50,264 nt of DNA, from contig MU129010.1 in assembly GCA_014904985.1 (NCBI GenBank), positions 8,331 through 58,594 of the forward strand, read 5' to 3'. The notes under the pieces were generated by a model. That model worked only from the letters and a program-made list of their open reading frames with translations, had not been told where the DNA came from and did no database searches. A program made the translations under genes and the position numbers. Source of the stretch: Hydnum rufescens UP504. Its lineage: Eukaryota > Basidiomycota > Agaricomycetes > Cantharellales > Hydnaceae. Positions 20,767 to 31,204 of the stretch are shown one piece after another; within the stretch, counting starts at the first letter, position 1; each line of letters begins with the position of its first letter.

Positions 20767-22352
20767 TGTTGGAGGGATAAATCCCTACACCATAGAATCC
20801 TCATCCTTGGCCCATTTTCCCTACAAACGAATCAATTATATGTCACTGCGCTCATTTAATTATATCGCCATTTGTTTATTCATGAAATCAATTGGATTCC
20901 TACCCTTTCCAACCCATAATATCACCTCATTCCTTTACCATGTCCACCAGTCAATTTATTGACTATCCACTGTTGGAGGGATAAATCCCTACACCATAGA
21001 AATCCTCATCTGAGGCCATTTTCCCTACGAACGAATCAATTATATGTCACCGCGCTCATTTAATTTTATCGCCATTCGTTTATTCAAGAAATCAATTGGA
21101 TTCCTACCCCTTTCCAACCCATAATATCGCCTCATTCCTTTACCATGTCTACCAGTCAATTTATTGACTATCCGTCGGACTTCAACAGTCCTCATCAAAA
21201 AGGGGCAGTTTATGCCCTACTTCAAGTCCATTTTCTTTGGACAAGGCAATTCAACTTGCCATCTTTCTTCAAGTCTGGATGACTTGCCTGCTCTTCCAAG
21301 CCATCCTATTGCCTTAAGGGCGATGAATTGTGATTATGTAACGACGCGGACCGGGCCTAGTTCCAATTCTGGACTCGCGGATCCATCACATGATCCAGAT
21401 AGGGGCTGCACTACTCTGAAGGAGTATTTTTCGAATTTCTCCGTCATTTTTGATCGGATCGACTCGAAACGACCGCGCCCAGAAAGATACGAATCGTACC
21501 TATCGAACGGTACCAAACACGAAACGAACGGATCAAAAATGCGGTCCCTGTAACAATATCTTGCCATGATTCATACTCTGAAGGAGTATTTTTCGAATTT
21601 ATCCGTCAGTTTTGATCGGATCGACTCGAAACGACCATGCCCTGAAAGCTGTTAAAAATGCGCATCGAACGGTACCAAGGGCAAAACGAGCGGACGCGAA
21701 CTCCATTTTTCACAAGACAACTCCCTCCCCATGACTCCCCCTTTGCTCCACCATTCAAAATAGCGAATTACTTCCGGCCCTCTTATGTCCGATGGAGAAG
21801 ACCCTCAGGGCAACCTATTCCACTTTTCCTTAAGGGAACTTGTCCAGGTTTGAAGGAGGAATAGCATGTAATGTGTCAATCTCCCTTTTATCTTGAAATT
21901 GGAATATCTCCATCAGTTTTGAAGATTTTAACTTGATTTCTTTTTCACTGTGTGTCCCTTAAGTCCGACTTTTTCACTTTCTATTGAGTCGAAGTCTGGA
22001 TTGTATATTAGGTGCAGCTAGCACACAAATTCATTAGTTCTCCCCCTCCCTCCAGTTTGAAGCTCCTTGAACAGCTGCTGGTCCCTGGGTGATTTCTCAC
22101 TACAAAAAGCGAATTCTAACTACACTTTGACTAAGGTCTCAAGAAGAGATTCTTAGGGTGTGGTAATTTGACTGAAAGACACATTCTCACTTAATTGCTT
22201 GGGCTTTGTTGGCTCACTGCAATTTCCCCTGTTCAAAAGACCTTCCCCCACTCGAACCTGAACATCCGGATTAGATCTGTGATCCCCTCTTTCGTCCCCG
22301 GCTCAACATCGTGGACAGTAGTTGGATTGGATTAATAACCATCCTGCTTACA
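20767..22352 (+). mobile_element. Gypsy I 5' LTR (LTR I)
   Basis: It ends CCTGCTTACA at 22352, directly before the AATTGGTGGTCCTTAC primer-binding region. The start TGTTGGAGGGATAAATCCC occurs twice, at 20767 and 20971, because the first 204 bp are tandemly duplicated with few differences. The LTR is therefore 1,382 or 1,586 bp. It contains two tandem units of about 162 bp (from 21413 and 21575) with the motif CCGTCA-TTTTGATCGGATC and an AGCTGTTAAAAATGCGCATC segment. The 3' LTR is not in the window, lost in or beyond the assembly gap. Confidence 0.75.
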
Positions 22353-22372
22353 AATTGGTGGTCCTTACAGGG
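22353..22372 (+). promoter_or_regulatory. Gypsy I primer-binding region
   Basis: TTGGTGGTCCTTACAGGGG directly follows the LTR end. The same sequence (CTGGTGGTCCTTACAGGGG) follows the LTR of Gypsy II at 45997. Conservation between two diverged elements at the position where the minus-strand primer tRNA pairs supports this role. Which tRNA pairs with it is not determined. Confidence 0.65.
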
Positions 22373-22437
22373 GATCTCAAGTATCTCAATTCGGACCCCT
22401 ATTACCAACACTTACAACAATTTCTCACGTCTCAATA

Positions 22438-24012
22438 ATGTCTTCACCGACATTCACTCGCATGCCTGGACCTCGTTCCAGAGACACCCCCAGGTTTACT
22501 GGGAAACGGATCTTACATTTCCTCGCGGAATACGAGTTTTGTACGTCCGCGGCGGGCCTTACACCAGCCCAAATGGTCCGCCAAATCACTCGTTATTGTG
22601 ACACTAAGTCCGAGCGGTTCATCGAGACACTCGATGAATACTCGGGCGACGACTGGATGGTATTTAAGGCTCGATTACTCGAGTACTATCTGTCTGAAGA
22701 GGAAAAACCGTATTACAAACTCGATCACCTCATCAAACTAGCTAGGAAAAGCCGTAATTTAACGTCTGTTCAAAAGTTTGATGAATATATACGCGAGTTC
22801 AAAGTTATCGCGAAAGCGCTTGAGGATCACCGGTCCTTATCTGAGACCGATAAACACGACTACTTCTGGAGGGGATTAAAACCTCGTACCTTCCGTGAAA
22901 ACATCGCGAACATCCTTATGAATCTTGAGCTGTGGACGGACTTGACGCAACCCCCGCCTATGAACGAGGTCATTAGTACTGTTAAAACCCGTCTTAAGCG
23001 AGATCTTTACCGCGTTGTTGATGATGACGAAAGCCCGGAGGTCTCGAGCGAGACGGGCGTAACGAGTTCCTCGGATTCGGACGACGAGTCCTCGATATCC
23101 GATTCGGATGTCGAGAAGGATAGTAGTTGATCTAAGTCTAAGAAACGTCGCGTTAGACTTGAGTCGAAAGTCAAGAAAGAAGAACCTACTACAAAACTCC
23201 AACAGGAAGCTAAGCCCCAGGCGCAGGAGCCCGGGGACTCGTCTAAGTCGAATATCGACGACCTTGTCGATAAGATCGGCTGTTTGACGATCGCGATCGA
23301 GGCGGATAGGTCAACAAAGAGGCCTCCTAGGCCTTCTGGATCATCAATAACGTGTTTCATGTGCACAGAGAACGGGCACTCACTGAGGGACTGCCCGGAG
23401 ACCAAAGCTTTTATTGCGAAGAAGATTTTGAAGTTTTCGCATGAGGGACGTCTCGTGAAGTTCGATGGCTCGGATTTGCCTCGTGGTGACGTGGATAAAG
23501 GAGGCGTCGCCCGAGTTCTGCAGGAACAAATAGCGAATGCCTCTAACGTTGAAGCGGATGGCTTACCAAGGTATAACTCCTTTAACCATGAGTTCGCGAC
23601 GTTTGGGGAATACGAGTATGATGTTTTCCCGGCTGAGCGAGCCCAAAACCGAGGTCAGAAGCGAACAGAACCGTATGATAAGGACGATCCAAAGGGAAAG
23701 CGACCCGAACGATCCGAATGGCCTAATCGCGCTTATGTTGAAGTGCCTGTTAAAGATGCAAGTCAGCAAAAGCCTATGTTGCCACAAGATATGACGCCTA
23801 GCTCGTCCAAACGCGATGCCTGTGCATCTGATGAACAGAAGGGCTTATCAGAGTCTGCTAAGCAGCCTGTGACCATCTTGAAGCGGGATAAAGCTCTTCC
23901 TGACGAAGATGTCGTGATGGGTGATGGGACGCCGACTAGTCCTCGTGTTCACAACCCGCCAGGTTACGGATTTGCGGAAGGAAAAGGAATCCAAGTCAAA
24001 AAGGAGGGTTAG
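22438..24012 (+). pseudogene. Gypsy I gag, one in-frame stop
   Basis: The ATG at 22438 (MSSPTFTRMPGPRSRDTPRF) opens the only long Gypsy gag here with just one defect. The capsid-like part shows FIETLDEYSGDDWMVFKARL and FDEYIREFKVIAKAL, as in Retrotrans_gag. A TGA at 23128-23130 falls in a Ser/Asp-rich acidic linker, and reading continues in phase to a CCHC knuckle, CFMCTENGHSLRDC. It then passes LVKFDGSDLPRGDV and a charged C-terminal part. The protein would form the particle core and bind RNA. CpG is well kept, so this copy is young compared with Gypsy II. Confidence 0.9.
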
Positions 24013-26133
24013 ACCTACCCTCGAAGATGTTGTCACGGTCCACGAAAAGAATGACGTACCAAGAAAGCGAGCTTCGCCCGCGTACCGGTTTGCCAGCGAG
24101 TTACAAGAAGCCGTTAATGTCGAGGACTTATTCAAGTCTCTTGATGGAGGAAACAAGTATCCGTTAGGCTCGGCGATTAGTCTTGTGTTACTTCCTTTGG
24201 CTGTTTAGGCGGCTGCGATACCTACTAAAAACCAGAGGGTGCCAGTCACGGCAGAGATCCACGAGTACAGTAAGTTGAGGTTTCGATTACTCAGCAGAGT
24301 ACGGAATCAAACCGTTGATGCCCAAAAAGGGACCCTAAGGCCATATGTTCAATCATCCTCAAAGACATAACGTACTAATTGGTTTAATCCAAGTCGAACA
24401 TCTGATAACGAACATCAGATGAATACCTTCTGATGATACCGAATACAGTCGAATTACTGATGAACAGCTGAAATATTATAAACGTCAGCTTAAAATTGAA
24501 ACATGCGCAGTCTTCAATACGAAAAATCTCGATTATTCGTTTTAGCCGTCCTTTTGGCATGGTAAACGGCTTAAAATCCAAGGCACAATATGGGTACCAT
24601 TGCTTACAATGTTAATCGATAATGGAAGCGATTGACATGATGGGAGGCGACTCAAGTCAAATTGGAGCTCCCGAATGGATCCTTCAGGAAAGACTGGCAT
24701 CTGCGTGGTTTTCTGCCACCAATTTAATCTTGTTGGGCTTTGTTGCGACGTTCCGTACCGTTGGAGAGTTCCATCACCACAATTCTTTATAACGCCGACG
24801 ACATGGGTCCAAAGAAGTAATTCTAGGACAACCTGGTTATTTTCGTACTCGGGCCAGAATCGGATTTACCACTCACGGCATCTGGGATGAATCTCCAAAT
24901 ATGGCAAGACGGAGATCAGACGACTGGAGTTCCGTTAAACGTGACGCGCCAAGTAATGTTCGGCACCTAGGAACGTCCTTCTATTGAATGTCAAATGTCG
25001 TGCGAAGTCCGCTTCAAAAAACTGTTCTGCTGACAGTGGGAAACCTTTGAAGAATTCCTGAATTTCCTATACAAATATATCTTCAATTCTGTCGGTACAT
25101 GGGAGGCAAAGCTATAAAGCGGAGCCTGTTAACCACGATCCGACATTCTTAATCAAGCTTTACACGCACCTGCCATTCTTGACTCCCTCGACAACGTTAT
25201 TCCATGTTCAAAAACTTGATCAGAAACCAATGGCAGCTCGATTAAATGAAAGCCCATAAATAACGTCTTTCATTCGCCTCGTACAATAGGTCGGCCGAGG
25301 AGCTCGCAAGATATAGTCATGGCAACCGGAAATACAAACCATGTTGGAAGAAGATCCATCCGGTAGCATGTACTAATCCGGATTTTCACGCCTTCGTCTT
25401 CAATCCGTTGAAAACTCAGGGGATTCCATCCCTGCCGACGAATCCTATCAAGCTAGAGGATATTCAATATACGGAACGATACACAGAGAACGTCTACCAT
25501 ATATTTTGGACAAGATTCCAACGTGTTTCCTAACCAAACTGAAACTGAGCTTATTGCTCACTTGATCGTTACAACGGCGTTGCCTTTGCTTTGAGGAACA
25601 CGAAAAGGAGACCTTTAATACGGAAAAATTTCCTCCGTATGAATGTCCGACCGTACTCATGAACTTGGACTGAGGAAAAACAATAAGACATTCCTCATCG
25701 GTCGAATGCGACGAGGTTTCGAAATTGCTCAGGAACGTTGATAGCGAAGTAATGAGATCTGCTTCATCCTATGTCAGCTATCTTGCAGTCGAAAAGAAGT
25801 CGGTTTCTTGCGACTTGTGCATGATTACGCCCTAACGCTGATGACTATCCGTGACGCGGTCTTCACCTGTATCGACGAAATGAGATAGACAATTCACGGG
25901 AACGAACCTGACTACTGTCTTTGTGATCTTAAGAGCGTAATGACAGCTATTTATTGGCTGAGAAATCCCTCGATCTATACGACCTTTCACAAATGGATAC
26001 CTCTGGGGCCGCTTAGACTTACAATATTACCTCAAGCTACACCAAGTTCGTATGCAAGTTTTCTTCGCGTTGACCTCACATAGATCAGATTAGGCACTAT
26101 CCGTGCCAATGTCTTTGTAGATGAATCTCTCTT
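24013..26133 (+). pseudogene. Gypsy I pol remnant: protease to mid reverse transcriptase
   Basis: The following order can be traced through many frameshifts. YRFASELQEAVNVEDLFKS is the gag-pol linker, also present in Gypsy II. TMLIDNGSD is the protease active site and EVILGQPGYF the protease C-terminal motif. RKYKPCWKKIHPV and IPSLPTNPIKL are the pre-RT linker. VAFAFEEHEKE-like text and SRWFxVKKK-like text are the RT fingers, and NVFVDES at about 26113-26130 fits the catalytic FxDD region with the second Asp lost. The sequence then runs into the gap, so palm, RNase H and integrase are not visible. In contrast to gag, stops and indels are frequent, although CpG is kept. Confidence 0.75.
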
Positions 26134-26158
26134 NNNNNNNNNNNNNNNNNNNNNNNNN
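26134..26158. other. Assembly gap (25 N)
   Basis: An unbroken run of N lies between the Gypsy I RT remnant and an LTR II fragment. The true length and content are unknown, and the juxtaposition of the two sides may be an artefact. Confidence 0.98.
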
Positions 26159-26511
26159 GAAGAGGAACGCTAAACAAGAATACCAAATTCAGTACAGAAC
26201 TAACACCCACATGAACGAACTAATAAAGCCTTTCCACAAGCGTCCCGACGTTATACGGCCTTTCTATAAGCACATCCCACATGACGTTATTAGCACTTCT
26301 ACGAGCATCACAGCGATAATATCACTTGACTTCAGCTAGTCCATATCCCTTCCTATTCTCCACTGAACACCATACACATCTTGCAGAGTGTGATCAACCA
26401 TTGAAGCGAACCAGCCCAACGAATAACAACAGAAATACAGTCTCCCATCTACACACTGGCTGAACCAGATTTGATTTGACAGTCATCGGAGCTCCCAACC
26501 CTTCTTCTATA
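26159..26511 (+). mobile_element. LTR II, 3' part in sense orientation
   Basis: It matches the LTR II sense sequence from the AAGCCTTTCCACAAGC minisatellite to GCTCCCAACCCTTCTTCTATA, the true 3' LTR end. Some CpGs are kept. At 26512 it abuts the second half of an exonic hairpin (GCGGTGTGTGGGTG) of the array copy 2, within a base or two of the hairpin centre. Confidence 0.75.
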
Positions 26512-27186
26512 GCGGTGTGTGGGTGCTGTATCTGATTTGTCGTTGTGTTATAGCTCGCTGATACTCAGGGGTTGGGGTCTGGGTGGCTGCGCGCTCCGTA
26601 TTTTGCCATAGGCATTGTCTCTGCTTTGATTGGGGCAGGGTTTTGGGGAGGGAGAAAGAGCCTAAAATAGTGGATACATTAGTAAAAAAAATAATACAAG
26701 CAATGCCAAAAGAGCAGCTGGTGCTGCTCTTTTGGTGTCATGGTACACCCCATGAAGAAATACTCACCTAATATTGCCACACACCCGCTTCAGTGGGTGT
26801 GTGGCACCGTATTTGAGGCCTCAGTTTATTGGTGGTGGATAGTCGATCATTGGGGTCTCGCGTGGCTGCGCGCACTCGCGTATTTCGCCCCGGTAATCGT
26901 CATCGTCAGTTCTGGCGGGTGCTGGTGCGGGATTCGTGCGGTCTGTCGATCGAGTGTGACCTAGAATAATAAATACATTAGTAAAGAATGAAAAAAAATA
27001 CACTTACCTACACCCCCACCGCAGCGGGTGTGTGGTGCCTCCTCTTTTCTGGTATCATCGTCGTCGGTTCTGGCGGGTGCTGGTGGGGGGTTCGTGTGGG
27101 TCTGTCGATTGAGTGCGATGCGATGACCTAGAATAATAAATACATTAGTAAAAAAAGAAAAAAGAAAAAAGAAAAAAAAACATACA
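26512..27186 (-). repeat. Hairpin exon-intron array, copy 2, minus-strand arm
   Basis: Nearly the same sequence as 16540-17060, starting in the middle of the exonic hairpin. The intron at 26662-26767 keeps its hairpin (ATGCCAAAAGAGCAGC-loop). An extra unit is present here (about 26950-27125): a second CCTAGAATAATAAATACATTAGTA intron end, a hairpin ACACCCCCACCGCAGCGGGTGTGTGG near 27010-27044 and a repeat of the GTCGGTTCTGGCGGGTGCTGG exon segment. Copy 1 lacks it, so unit number changes between copies. Confidence 0.75.
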
Positions 27187-27189
27187 GTA

Positions 27190-27490
27190 AGTTTACTGAG
27201 GCACCCAGGAATTTGGGCCCCACATGTGAATCCATGCCAATGGCATTGGAAGCCTCATCGATATTAGCACCCGTGGCTTCACAAATGGCCGAAAGTGCAT
27301 TAATCGAGGAGATTCTCCATTAGTGGAGAAGAAGAGATTGCGACCGTGAGCTTGGCAGACAATGTCCTCCTGACCAGGCTCGATAGATAGGAACGTTGTA
27401 ATCGGGTGAATTCCACACATCAATACGTGCCTGGTTGAAGTCAACTTTCCTCGGTCTTGATATCGGCATTTGCTGGCATCGAAAGTCATT
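27190..27490 (-). pseudogene. UDP-glucose 6-dehydrogenase fragment, second copy
   Basis: This duplicate of 17058-17400 has the same two fused segments (GRNLFFST then [10 protein letters not shown]) and the same internal deletion, so capture and deletion came before duplication. It differs by CpG-type changes and by a small indel near 27385 that shifts the IYEPGQ region. It is likewise followed by the GTAAAC donor. Confidence 0.85.
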
Positions 27491-27529
27491 CTACAACCAC
27501 CAAGGGATCGAACGACAGAAAGCAGGACC

Positions 27530-28760
27530 ACATACCCACTGTGGCAGGTGTGTGGTCATACAAGGTAAGTATTTATCCTTTACATACATCCACACAAAAA
27601 GAGCAGCAATGGCTGCTCTTTTTGCATTGGTTTTAAATTTTTAACTGACATTATCCTAGGTCATCGCCTGAACTGGAACCAGCAAATGAACACCCCCCAA
27701 ACAACAATCCGCGGAACGAGAACACAGCCAAATGGCGGTTTTCAAGACGATAACCCACCAAACAATGATCCGCTGAACGAGTACCACACACCCGCTGCGG
27801 CGGGTGTGTGGTAACATAGGTAACTTTTTGTTTGATTGCAATACCTATGGCGGTGCAAAAAGAGCAGCAAAAGCTGCTCTTTTGCACCGTTATTATTATT
27901 ATTCTTAATTAACATATTACTTTATGATAGGTCTCCCCATCATCCACACGAGCCCGAGCAAACACCTGACCCAATGCCCACACTGCGGCACCCCACAAAA
28001 TGAACACCCACCCGGTAAATGAAAACCCCCCAAACAAAAAGGAATACCACACACCCGCTGTGGCGGGTGTGTGGTACTATATAAGGTGAGTTCCCCCCCC
28101 TCGGTAGATACACCCACACAAAAAGAGCGAAAGTGGTTCTTTTTGTGCCAGTTTTACGACTTAAGCAACTAACATTTTTCTTTTTAAACTGTAGATGTTC
28201 CTAATCCACACAAGACCACGGTATCATCCCCTGCCCCTGTGAATCAATTTGAATGAAACCCCATGCGACCCCCATACGAAAAAACCGGACACGAGCCCAT
28301 ACAGACCCCTTGATTGACACGAGCGGCACAATACGAGTACCACACCTGCTAGAGCGGGTGTGGTACTACAAGGTTTTTTTTTAAAATTAATTCTGTATAT
28401 GTAAGTGGTGCAAATAGGGCAGCGCAAGCTGCCCTTTTTGCATCACTTTTGACTTATTCTAGATCATCCGACTGACACCACCCGCCAAACCCCCTGCACC
28501 TGCAAGACCCCCATACGAAAAACCGGGCATGAGCCCGTACAGACCCCGCCGTCGAAATAAAACGAGGTACCACACACCCGCTGGGGCAGGTGTGTGGTAC
28601 TAGAATGTATGTTTCATTTTTCAATCTGATGTATATATCTTTGATCCTAGATCATGTGACAGAGACCACCCAAGTCCCGAATGAACAACCAACCGAACCC
28701 TCAACAATGAAAACCCGTACTAGAACCTCCCCCCCCTGAACAACCAACCACATCCTGAGC
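27530..28760 (+). repeat. Hairpin exon-intron array, copy 2, plus-strand arm
   Basis: The introns are 27565-27659, 27820-27930, 28086-28194, 28373-28462 and, without a hairpin, 28607-28650. Intronic hairpins lie at 27594-27626, 27853-27886, 28116-28149 and 28407-28440. Exonic hairpins lie at 27530-27556, 27782-27813, 28045-28076, 28338-28365 and 28567-28598. The first three units match copy 1; the array then continues for two more units that copy 1 lacks after 18071. In the added units the loop and stem sequences change together (GTGCAAATAGGGCAGC pairs with GCTGCCCTTTTTGCAT, where G:C pairs replace A:T), so the stem is maintained while the sequence drifts. The array fades out by about 28760. 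Confidence 0.75.
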
Positions 28761-29087
28761 TCCCTGAGCCCCTACTGCTATACAATGTATATATAATAGT
28801 AAATAGTGATAAATAATGACATAGTTATGGTAACAGTAAGTTACTGCACCAGAGGTAAAATATTAGCTAGTAACTTAGCAGTTCTGGTGCAATACAATTG
28901 CACCATACCATGTTAGATGACTATCAATCTATGGCATGGACTGATTCAAACCTTTGGTACATATTGCCAGGGTTGGCGGGTTCTTGGCAGGTTTTAGCCA
29001 TGGGTCCACATTGTTACTCCCACCCCGCGGGGATCTCCCCCGCGGGGTCAAAACCTGTGGGTTTCAAAACCCCGTGCAATACCCTAG
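28761..29087. other. Spacer with short inverted segments
   Basis: I see no gene. An imperfect inverted pair, GTAAGTTACTGCACCAGAGGT and TTAGCAGTTCTGGTGCAAT, surrounds 28840-28895. A GC palindrome block (CACCCCGCGGGGATC, CCCCCGCGGGG) at 29021-29060 resembles the insert at 15728. Confidence 0.4.
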
Positions 29088-29365
29088 TAATACCCCCCCC
29101 CCCTTATTGGTACCACCCCCCTTCCCTTGCTGGTAATACCTCCCCCCCCTTATTGGTACCACCCCCCCTCCCTTGCTGGTAATACCCCCCCCCTTTCTGG
29201 TAATACCCCTCCCCCTTTTGGTAACAGCCCCCCTCCCTTGCTGGTAATACCCCCCCCCCCTCTGGAGTTACCAACCTCCCCTAACAAACCCCCCCTTGGA
29301 ATTAGACCCACCCCTCTGAAGGTAATAATCCCCTCCCCCCCCCCATTTAACAACCCCCCAGGCAA
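29088..29365. repeat. C-rich tandem tract, GGTAATACCCCCCCC
   Basis: A unit of about 17-45 bp, TGGTAATACC followed by 7-12 C and TTATTGGTACCACC or TTGCTGGTAATACC, repeats about ten times. The minus strand is a run of G tracts. The Pro-rich frames through it are products of the repeat. Confidence 0.9.
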
Positions 29366-29440
29366 GTGGATTGATTACACTCCCTCTGTACCACTTAGAA
29401 GTGCCAGTACATAGGATTCTAATTACCAAGTAAAGATGCA

Positions 29441-29517
29441 ATCTCCTTAGTCTTATTGCTTAAGGTGGACTGCTGCTGTAATGGCATTGAGGGGTCCCAT
29501 GTTCAAACCTGAGTGAG
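29441..29517 (+). other. tRNA-like A/B-box stretch
   Basis: TAGTCTTATTG at 29448-29458 resembles an A box and GTTCAAACCT at 29501-29510 a B box, 53 bp downstream. A GGAC...GGTCC pair (29467-29497) could form one arm, but acceptor and D stems do not close well. It may be a SINE head or decayed tRNA gene. I would not call it a working tRNA. Confidence 0.3.
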
Positions 29518-29788
29518 GGTATTTGTTTTTGGCACCTTGGCTCTCATCACATGGGATGTGCTGGCTCACTGCCCAGTTCAAACTCTGCAGATGAGCTAAG
29601 CAAAATTGAAACTCTGAAGATGAGGTAATTGTCAACCTAACTCCATTCTGTTATAGATATTATGTCCCAATGGCTAGCTCCAAGGGGTATGTCAAACCTC
29701 AGTCTAATGCAGAAATGGCTATCCAAGGAGGGAGTTCCAGTCAAGCAGATCAAGTATGGTCAAGAACATGTGACTCTGCTGCTTGACT

Positions 29789-29850
29789 GATTATCTAACT
29801 GGGAGACTGAGGCTTGTTCCTCATTCTCAGTCTTTGTCAGTTAGATAATC
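29789..29850. repeat. Hairpin with 13-bp perfect arms
   Basis: GATTATCTAACTG (29789-29801) is perfectly inverted at 29838-29850, with a further GAGACTGAG/CTCAGTC pair inside. It lies just downstream of the tyrosine-recombinase gene end and may mark an element terminus. Confidence 0.7.
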
Positions 29851-30111
29851 TCTCACTTGTGGTCACAGCTAGGTGGGTTGAAGGAACCAGGTTGAATGGC
29901 CTGGAGCCTTGGAGTGTGGGATGTAGGCTACACAACTGAAAGACCCAATTGCAGCCAAAGGTGTGACCAAGTTGTGCAGACCCAACAAACCCACCTAGCA
30001 ACCGACAACATGGAAGCTGATAATTTGAGGGGAATGTCCACATAATTCAAATACAGACAAGGCCAAAGTACAAAAAAAACAAGGAAAGAGAATCATATGG
30101 ATATTGACAAG

Positions 30112-30562
30112 TCACCCATTCCTGTGTAGCTGCTGATGAAAGTGCCCATCCAGGTCTGAGATACCCTTGGATAACACTTCATCTGTCCTCCATAAGTAAC
30201 ACTCAAAGGAATCTGACTTCCAATGCCCCTGGATTTTGAGCAGGTCAATAGAAAGGCTGTGCTGAAGGTGCTCAGTTGCACCACCAATCTGGAAACTGTG
30301 GCCATATACAGCAGGGAGTCCAGCATGTGTGAAAACTTCAGTACACTGTGCATTGAAAGTCATCTTTGTCATGGGGAGACACCCTGAAGTAGTTCTGTAT
30401 GCAAAAAGGTGGGCTGATGGGGGAAAACCTGCATTGGAAAGCAAATGATGTTCCATGGCCAAGACAGGGCAGCTGCCATGGGATATGGCAGTAATGCAGA
30501 TGTCAGCCCCAAGAAACTTTGTGGTCTTGGTCCAGGGAACATGGAACTTTGCAGAGTGTGTG
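30112..30562 (-). pseudogene. DIRS/Ngaro-like tyrosine recombinase, C-terminal half
   Basis: On the minus strand KFHVPWTKTTKFLGADI, HLFAYRTTSG, HSFQIGGATEHL and GHWKSDSFECYLW follow in the order of the catalytic domain of fungal tyrosine recombinases. The box-II motif HxxR has Arg changed to Gln (CAG at 30289-30291), while the GHW and final Tyr are kept. The frame is open over the whole segment. It is separated from its N-terminal half by a solo LTR whose 5-bp duplication flanks it. The enzyme would integrate circular cDNA of a tyrosine-recombinase retrotransposon. The Arg loss makes it inactive. Confidence 0.8.
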
Positions 30563-31204
30563 TGTCAGGGCCATGCTGCGACGAGGGCACCAAACAAATG
30601 TAAACACAAATAATTCCGGCTAAGTCTGCAAGAATCCAGGCAAGAATGAGATAAGGAGGTTAGGGATGTTGGAGGAGCGGTCCAGCAGCCCGGAAGGGAC
30701 TAGGCGGAAATGAGCACAGCGGTCCTTAAGCTTGTGGAGTCGACTGGATGATACTTGGAGCTGTAGTCTGGAGTAACAGCGGAAATCCTGAGAGACCAAA
30801 GCTGGGGTCTCTGGACTTCACTCTCGGACTACTTATATGTTGGATGATATATGCTCGCTTACTAATGTATATACTTCATGTTTCTCCTACATGTGCATAT
30901 AGCTTCTGCCGAGCAATGTCACTCATCATTATACATGATGACTATACTACGGGGGAGTGATCACTAAACTGTGGGTGGTTACAAGGGGGACAGGAACAGG
31001 AACAGGAACAGGAACTTGGCCAGGGGGCAAACCGGAAGCAATGGGAAATGAAAGGGAAATGAAACCAAGATAGGGTTGGATCAGAGTCAAACCGGAAGCA
31101 AAGTGGACTTGGGCGAAGGAACTGAGTGGAGAACTGGACTGGAGGTGGGTGGACAAGGACCAGAGTGATCCGGAGTGGACTGGAGTAAGGGACAAACCCT
31201 GACA
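30563..31204. mobile_element. Solo LTR with GTGTG target duplication
   Basis: This 642-bp insert has the ends TGTCAGGG...CCCTGACA and a perfect 5-bp duplication, GTGTG, at 30558-30562 and 31205-31209. It includes a GGAACAGGAACAGGAACAG microsatellite. A second copy in inverted orientation is at 40216-40871. Neither has an internal region, so both are solo LTRs of a family not otherwise present in the window. CpG is partly kept. Confidence 0.85.

Noticed and set aside
28898..29414. Proline-rich frames over the C-rich tract
   Set aside because: They are products of CCC runs. Their borders follow the repeat.
29441..29517. A working tRNA gene
   Set aside because: A- and B-box-like words are present, but acceptor and D stems do not pair.
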